A stretch of 64,000 nt of DNA, from assembly GCA_002104905.1 (NCBI GenBank), contig MCFE01000346.1, positions 25,852 through 89,851 of the forward strand, written 5' to 3'. Shown piece after piece: positions 58,446 through 64,000 of the stretch. How positions within the stretch are numbered: position 1 is the stretch's first letter; the number at the start of each line of letters is the position of its first letter. The position numbers were made by a program, and so were the translations under genes. The notes under the pieces were generated by a model that had not been told where the DNA came from, made no database searches, and saw only the letters and a list, made by a program, of their open reading frames with translations. The DNA comes from Basidiobolus meristosporus CBS 931.73. Taxonomy: Eukaryota > Basidiobolomycota > Basidiobolomycetes > Basidiobolales > Basidiobolaceae.

Positions 58446-60935
58446 AGGGCTAGGGGGGAGACAGTCACCAACAGGTGAAATCTTTATTTCAGTTGAAACA
58501 AAGAAGCCAGCACTACTGTTGTGGCTTTGATACAAGAGTGTGTAGCTGAGGGGAATTTGTAGGTAAGTTAATAAGAAGTGATGATAGTTCTTCAGTGCTC
58601 AAGATACTGTTCAGTGGGAAGGGGGGGGAGCAAGAGAGGTAAGAATGACTTGTGAACAACATCAATGAGGGGAATTTGATAAGGATTGATATTCATCACA
58701 TAGGGAGTGTGCTGCTGCAGATATTGCTGCCAAAGGTCTGTCAAGTACTTCAGGTAGGCCAGCTTGGGTTTTGCTGACTGCAGAATATAATGAGCAAACT
58801 GCTTGACTTCAGCATCTCCAAGTATAGTTCTCCATCAGGAGCCAGGTGTAGTGTGGTGTGTTCTCTTCCAGGCCTTAATCAGTGGATTGTTGCAGTTGTG
58901 AAGTCTGAGGTATAATCTGGTTCTAAGGTAGAGAAGTCTGATCTTATAGGGCATAAACCCAAAAGCACCAAGAATGGCATGTCTGTAGGGGCATTCAGGC
59001 AAATGAGGCACCAAGGAGGTAATGCACCATACTGCAAACTTGTCAAGCTTAGTGCAGTCTCTAGATGTAAGAGAGAGAAGTGGTAAGCCAAATTCCAGGA
59101 CAGGGAAGACAAACTGCTTGAGTAGAAGGAGGCAGCTGGGAGCTGAAGTTGTAGGAGGAGTAAAAGCCAGTAGCTTGTGGAGTGCCTGTCTTGCCAGGAT
59201 GATTCTCTTCTTCAGGTGTGCTCCAGAGTCTAGTCCAGCAGGAAGGAAAGGAAAGCCAAGATATGTAGCAGAAACCTGGGCAGATAGAGTGGAGTTCTTC
59301 AAGTTGATGGGAGAGCCCAAAGGTACTGTCTTTGCAATGGAAAGCTGGAGATTATTCTTCTGCAGATACTGGTGGATGGTCTGGGAGTCTTGTTGCACAT
59401 TGGAGGAGGATATTCTGATGTCATCAGCAAAGAGAGTAACCAGGCAGTCAGCTGAGAGTCTTGGGAAATCATTCAGGAAGATGGCAAACAGTATAGGACC
59501 AAGCACAGAGCCTTGAACCCCTCCATTAGGAACTGAGAACACAGCTGATTGCTCACTTGGGTGAAGAATTCTTGCTTGTGGATCCAGAAACAGAGACCTG
59601 ACAAGGAGGGTGAGAAAGGTACTGGAGAAGCATTGCAACTTGGACCAAAGCAGATTTCTGTCTACTGAATCAAAGGCCTTAGTAATATCAAACAGAACAG
59701 AGGGATACTTGCACTGGAGAGAGTGATCTTGGCTAAGTATAACTACATATTCCAAGGAGAGGCCTGGAACAAAGCCAAACTGTGCAGGGTGAAACTTGAG
59801 GGAGTCAGAGTAAAGCTCCTGAGCAAGCAGAAGCTCAAACACCTTTCTGCAGGAGGGCAGCAGAGATATTGGCCTGTAGGAGCTAGGATCCAGGTGCTTT
59901 CCTTTACCCTTGTACAGTGGCAGAACATTTGCAAAGGACCATTTAGGACCATTTGTCAGGAGTAAAAAGCTGGGCTGAACATTGCTGAAACAGTGGAAGC
60001 AGAAGTGCAGACATGGCCTTGGTACTAGTCTTCAGAAGCTCATAGGAGATTGTGTCCACACATAAGGCAGTAGAGTTGAGAAGCCTTTTGAGCACATTAT
60101 GGACTCTCCCTTGATCAAGTGCAAGTGGGATGGGCAGAGTCTTGAAGTCAGGATGAAAGCCAGGAGTTGAGTACTGCTTTGTAGAGAAGAAGATGTTAGC
60201 CAGCTGTTCTGTTGAAGGTAACTTCTTGGAAGAGGGCCTCATTGCCCTGTAGAGTCTTGATACTGTTCTTGTTATAGAGTTGGAAGATTGCAGAGGCAAA
60301 GAACTCTTAATATGATCCCAGAGCTGAGTATGCAGAGTTTGGTGAATTGCCTTGGAGTGGTGTATTGCTGTCAGGAGGAGTTTCTCTGTTTTTGGGTTAG
60401 GGAAACTCAGGTAGCTTTGTTGCAGGGCTGAAACAATGGATTCCCATTTTCTTGAAGTAACAGCAGTAGTCTTGCATGGTAGTGAGAGGGAGGCAGAGAC
60501 CAGAATCAGATGCTTCACAAAGAGCCAGGCATAGTTGAGATCATCTGGCAGAGAAAGTAGCAAACTGGCAAGCTTCAAGTAGTTCCCAAAGTCTTTCTTC
60601 TGATTCTTGGTAGCTTTGTGGGTGAGCACAGTAAGTTTTGGCAGCTTCTTCTTCACAACTGGTTGCATAGAAAGAGACCAGGCTGGGTGGTCAGAGGCTC
60701 TCAAGGATCCTAGCTCAGCTCCAGAGATATTACTTGACTTCATTCACAAGGTAGAGGGCCGCAGCAGAAGGGCAGATCCAGTCAACACATCTTTTCTCAG
60801 ATTGAGCACCTAGTGCTAGCAGATGGTTTTCTCTCAGGAAGTTCAGTAGGAATGTAGACCTTGACTACATTCTTGCAGCCACAGTAGTCTTGTTCTCAGG
60901 ATGGGGAATGTTGAGAGCTCCACTTAAGGTTAGGG
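58446..60935 (-). mobile_element. Telomere-associated APE-type LINE, copy 1 (5'-truncated)
   Basis: Minus-strand non-LTR retrotransposon. Its 3' end has a GAAATAAAGATTTCACC (poly(A)-signal-like) string and then GTTGGTGACTGTCTCCCCCC, followed by telomere-like CTAGCCCTAA bases at 58433-58450. Coding remains, read right to left, are the tail of an AP-endonuclease domain (SDHPAWSLS motif), an RT-upstream domain and the RT. The 5' end stops at about 60935 against GGTTAGGGTG-like bases. It is nearly identical to copy 2 where they overlap. Confidence 0.85.
58835..60900 (-). pseudogene. LINE ORF2 of copy 1 (APE remnant plus reverse transcriptase), frameshifted
   Basis: Two open segments, 59943-60743 and 58835-59842, belong to one ORF2. 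An AP-endonuclease end (RCVDWICPSAAA..., SDH) is visible upstream but lies in another frame with a stop, so the endonuclease is broken. The RT carries YRPISLLP, LFDITKAFDSVDR, GVQGSVLGP and the FADD catalytic box. A 10-bp tandem duplication (59935-59944 repeated at 59945-59954) shifts the frame between the two halves. The family needs endonuclease plus RT for target-primed insertion, so this copy cannot move on its own. Confidence 0.85.
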
Positions 60936-60971
60936 TGTAGGTGTTATAGTAAGGGCTAGGAAAAGGTTAGG

Positions 60972-61066
60972 GGGGAGACAGTCACCAACAGGTGAAATCT
61001 TTATTTCAGTTGAAACAAAGAAGCCAGCGCTACTGTTGTAGCTTTGATACTGTTGTAAAAATTTGT
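60972..61066 (-). mobile_element. Severely truncated LINE 3' end (about 95 bp)
   Basis: Repeats the 3'-terminal 95 bases of the copy 1/copy 2 family, beginning at GGTTAGGGGGGAGACAG and ending inside the 3'UTR. It is followed by about 185 bp (61067-61250) of unrelated AT-rich sequence that I cannot assign. It is one of several stacked insertions of the same family. Confidence 0.75.
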
Positions 61067-61254
61067 AATTCCACCTAAATATTCACCTAACTTAGTCACT
61101 TAGATCATCACCTTCAAATCCTAGAAAATACTGACCAAATTCCTTGTCAGGATTTACCTAGAATATTTTCACCAAAATGCCAGGTACCCAGAACATGAAA
61201 ATTCTCAAAGTTGTCCAAACAGCCCCAAACTTTGCACACATGTTCTTGGGTTAG

Positions 61255-63254
61255 GGGAGACAGTCACCAACAGGTGAAATCTTTATTTCAGTTGAAACAA
61301 AGAAGCCAGCGCTACTGTTGTAGCTTTGATACAAGAGTGTGTAGCTGAGGGGAATTTGTAGGTAAGTTAATAAGAAGTGATGATAGTTCTTCAGTGCTCA
61401 AGACACTGTTCAGTGGGAAGGGGGGTAGCAAGAGAGGTAAGAATGACTTGTGAACAACATCAATGAGGGGAATGTGATAAGGGTTGATATTCATCATAAA
61501 GGGAGTGTGCTGCTGCAGATATTGCTGCCAAAGGTCTGTCAAGTACTTCAGGTAGGCCAGCTTGGGTTTTTCTGACTGCAGAATATAGTGAGCAAACTTC
61601 TTGACTTCAGGATCTCCAAGTATAGTTCTCCATCAGGAGCCAGGTGTAGTGTGGTGTGTTCTCTTCCAGGCCTTAATCAGTGGGTTGTTGCAGTTGTGAA
61701 GTCTGAGGTATAATCTGGTTCTAAGGTAGAGAAGTCTGATCTTATAGGGCATAAACCCAAAAGCACCAAGAATAGCATGTCTGTAGGGGCATTCAGGCAA
61801 ATGAGGCACCAAGGAGGTAATGCACCATACTGCAAACTTGTCAAGCTTAGTGCAGTCTCTAGAAGTAAGAGAGAGAAGTGGTAAGCCAAATTCCAGGACA
61901 GGGAAGACAAACTGCTTGAGTAGAAGGAGGCAGCTGGGAGCTGAAGTTGTAGGAGGAGTAACAGCCAGTAGCTTGTGGAGTGCCTGTCTTGCCAGGATAA
62001 TTCTCTTCTTCAGGTGTGCTCCAGAGTCTAGTCCAGTAGGAAGGAAAGGAAAGCCAAGATATGTAGCAGAAAACTGAGCAGGTAGAGTGGAGTTCTCCAA
62101 GTTGATGGGAGAGCCCAAAGGTACTGTCTTTGCAATGGAAAGCTGGAGATTATTCTTCTGCAGATACTGGTGGATGGTCTGGGAGTCTTGTTGCACATTG
62201 GAGGAGGATATTCTGATGTCATCAGCAAAGAGAGTAACCAGGCAGTCGGCTGAGAGTCTTGGGAAATCATTCAGGAAGATGGCAAACAGTATAGGACCAA
62301 GCACAGAGCCTTGAACCCCTCCATCAGGAACTGAGAACACAGCTGATTGCTCACTTGGGTGAAGAATTCTTGCTTGTGGATCCAGAAACAGAGATCTGAC
62401 AAGGAGGGTGAGAGAGGTACTGGAGAAGCATTGCAACTTAGACCAAAGCAGATTTCTGTCAACTGAATCAAAGGCCTTAGTAATATCAAACAGAACAGAG
62501 GGATACTTGCACTGGAGAGAGTGATCTTGGCTAAGTATGACTGCATATTCCAAGGAGAGGCCAGGAACAAAGCCAAACTGTGCAGGATGAAACTTGAGGG
62601 AGTCAGAGTAGAGCTCCTGAGCAAGCAGAAGCTCAAACACCTTTCTGCAGGTGGGCAGCAGAGATATTGGCCTGTAGGAGCTAGGATCCAGGTGCTTTCC
62701 TTTACCCTTGTACAGTGGCAGAACATTTGCAAAGGACCATTCCTCAGAAGTAGAAAGCTGGGCTGAGCATTGCTGAAACAGTGGAAGCAGAAGTGCAGAC
62801 ATGGCCTTGGTACTAGTCTTCAGAAGCTCATAGGAGATTGTGTCCACACCTGGAGCAGTAGAGTTGGGAAGCCTCTTGAGCACATTATGGATTCTCCTTT
62901 GATCAAGTGCAAGTGGGATGGGCAGAGTCTTGAAGTCAGGATGAAAGCCAGGAGTTGAGTACTGCTTTGTAGAGAAGAAGATGTTAGCCAGCTGTTCTGT
63001 TGAAGGTAACTTCCTTGAAGAGGGCCTCATTGCCCTGTAGAGTCTTGATACTGTTCTTGTTATAGAGTTGGAAGATTGCAGAGGCAAAGAACTCATAATA
63101 TGATCCCAGAGCTGAGTATGCAGAGTGTGGTGAATTGCCTTGGAGTGGTGTATTGCTGTCAGGAGGAGTTTCTCTGTTTTTGGGTTAGGGAAACTCAGGT
63201 AGCTTTGTTGCAGGGCTGAAACAATGGATTCCCATTTTCTTGAGGTAACAGCAG
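61255..63254 (-). mobile_element. Telomere-associated LINE, copy 2 (5'-truncated in ORF2)
   Basis: Same family and orientation as copy 1. The 3' end at about 61255 abuts TTGGGTTAGGGG. The 5' end is cut inside ORF2 at the codons for TAVTSRKW, exactly where a GTTAGGGGGG string begins (63254/63255). The boundary CTAA/CTG could be telomere microhomology. Confidence 0.85.
61633..63254 (-). pseudogene. LINE ORF2 of copy 2, reverse transcriptase intact but N-terminus lost
   Basis: The frame is open from the truncation point (63254) to the stop at 61633. From the first ATG (63096) it is 487 aa. RT motifs: YRPISLL (about residue 141), VLFDITKAFDSVDR (201-214), GVQGSVLGPILF (260-271) and FADD (290-293). 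A C-terminal thumb/Cys-poor region of about 190 residues ends in TTPGS. Unlike copy 1, the RT has no 10-bp duplication and no frameshift. It lacks the endonuclease and any ORF1, so the copy is dead despite an intact RT core. Protein identity to copy 1 is very high, which suggests recent spread. Confidence 0.88.
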
Positions 63255-63660
63255 TTAGGGGGGGAGGAAAGTCACCAAGTGGTGAAATCTTTATTTACTT
63301 ATGACAAGTATTTAAAGAAGCCAAGTTAATCTGAAGTAATTCCTAGAAAGCTAGGTCTGAGAGATATCTTCCTGGTAAGCCAGGTCTGAGAGTTGAGAAG
63401 CTGAGTGGTACTATATTTCCTAGTTAGCTAGGTCTGAGAGAGGTTTCCTGGAAAGCCAGGCCTGAGAAGTGAGAATCTGAGTATATCTGAGGTGAGTTGT
63501 ACTGATTTGCGGTAGCTTGTTTGTGGCCAGAATGGCCAGTAGACTGGGGGAACTGAGGGGTATTTCTGGGCGATCACTGGCCAAATTTACTAGGCAAATT
63601 TGACCAATTAGCATTTCAAGGATTTCAGCCAATCAGAGCCTTTACTTTGCCCGATGGTTG
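63255..63660 (-). mobile_element. 3' fragment of the second LINE subfamily with hairpin repeats
   Basis: Its end sequence at 63258-63330 (GGGGGGAGGAAAGTCACC... followed by an AAAGAAGCC string) resembles the 57984 fragment. It contains four covarying hairpins (63342-63460). No open frame of note; 5' boundary approximate. Confidence 0.5.
63342..63460. repeat. Four tandem hairpins CCTRG-NNAG-CYAGG (a 77-bp dimer, twice)
   Basis: Stems at 63342-63355, 63371-63384, 63419-63432 and 63447-63460. Stems 1 and 3 read CCTAG/CTAGG, stems 2 and 4 CCTGG/CCAGG, so one base pair alternates A-T and G-C with pairing kept. Loops are AAAG, TAAG, TTAG, AAAG. Each is followed by T/C-CTGAGAG or a near variant. Confidence 0.75.
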
Positions 63661-63712
63661 ATCAAGCCATCTCCCAATGAGCACACATCAATTTATTGAT
63701 CAAATTTTGTTG

Positions 63713-63775
63713 GATCCAGGATTTGAACCCACAACCATGGGTATGGAAGGGTTAGGGATAACCACAAGGCTAAGT
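63713..63775 (-). repeat. tRNA-like (Pol III box) remnant beside the telomere
   Basis: On the minus strand, an A-box-like TAGCCTTGTGGTTA is followed about 30 bases later by a perfect B-box string (GGTTCAAATCC). The T-stem pairs only partly and there is no proper anticodon arm, so it is not a working tRNA. It may be the head of a SINE or a decayed tRNA. Confidence 0.4.
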
Positions 63776-63802
63776 GTTCTTGGTTAGGCTAAGTGTTCTT
63801 GG
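63765..63802. repeat. 19-bp tandem repeat at the telomere boundary
   Basis: Two direct copies of GGCTAAGTGTTCTTGGTT(A/T), the second running directly into the telomeric repeats. Confidence 0.7.
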
Positions 63803-64000
63803 TTTAGGGTTAGGGTTAGGGTTAGGGTAGGTTAGGGTTAGGGTTAGGGTAGGTTAGGGTTAGGGTTAGGGTTAGGGTTAGGGTTAGGGTTAGGGTTAGG
63901 GTTAGGGTTAGGGTTAGGGTTAGGGTTAGGGTTAGGGTTAGGGTTAGGGTTAGGGTTAGGGTTAGGGTTAGGGTTAGGGTTAGGGTTAGGGTTAGGGTTA
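63803..64000 (+). repeat. Telomere, (TTAGGG)n
   Basis: About 200 bases of TTAGGG repeats run to the window end, with two GGGTAGG (short) variants near the inner edge. The G-rich strand runs 5'->3' toward the right, so this is a true right chromosome end rather than an internal array. Confidence 0.97.

Overview
The window is the right-hand end of a fungal chromosome. It finishes in about 200 bases of TTAGGG repeats whose G-rich strand runs out of the window. Nearly all genes are eukaryotic and intron-bearing. The introns are short (about 50-80 nt), with GT(A/G)AG-type donors and CTAAC/TACTAAC-type branch points close to the acceptor. Kre9/Knh1-like GPI wall proteins, a DASH-complex subunit, Sla2, a PFF1-type vacuolar protease and a BLOC-1 subunit all point to a filamentous fungus. 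Keeping ELL, BLOC1S1 and a Dictyostelium-cAMP-receptor-like 7TM protein fits an early-diverging (zygomycete-grade) lineage, but I cannot name the species.

Layout. 1-8.1 kb holds an unrecognised multi-exon gene, two convergent Kre9/Knh1-like GPI proteins, membrane-protein exons of unclear status and a tiny Hsk3 gene. 8.5-21.6 kb holds a double Myb/SANT-like DNA-binding protein with hendecad repeats, an ADCK1/Mcp2-type UbiB kinase, a small secreted Cys-Cys-Asp (CCD) peptide, a helical-repeat protein, an EamA-type transporter, an RRM-RGG-RRM gene broken by stops, BLOC1S1 and an ATF/CREB bZIP. 22.8-34.7 kb holds CIA1, carnitine acetyltransferase, mitochondrial HemK/Mtq1 and Rif1. 35.3-50.4 kb holds a C2 cytokinesis-type protein, an MFS transporter, a 7TM receptor, Sla2, a Gtr1-type Rag GTPase, ELL and Nup35/53. 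50.8-57.3 kb is a secretory/membrane block: a charged secreted protein, a second 7TM protein, a second CCD peptide with a Kex2 site, and a vacuolar M28 protease. 58-63.7 kb is a chain of 5'-truncated LINE retrotransposons, all in the same orientation, with C-rich 3' ends abutting telomere-like bases. Telomere follows.

Most genes are single-copy housekeeping genes: Fe-S assembly, acetyl-carnitine shuttling, TORC1 signalling, endocytosis, the nuclear pore, replication timing and kinetochore. They need not act together. Two points are new to me. One is the pair of related secreted CCD peptides, one of them beside an orphan 7TM gene. The other is the telomere-proximal LINE array with its covarying hairpin repeats. 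Exon structures were deduced by eye from reading frame, splice consensus and family similarity; no alignment or RNA data were used.
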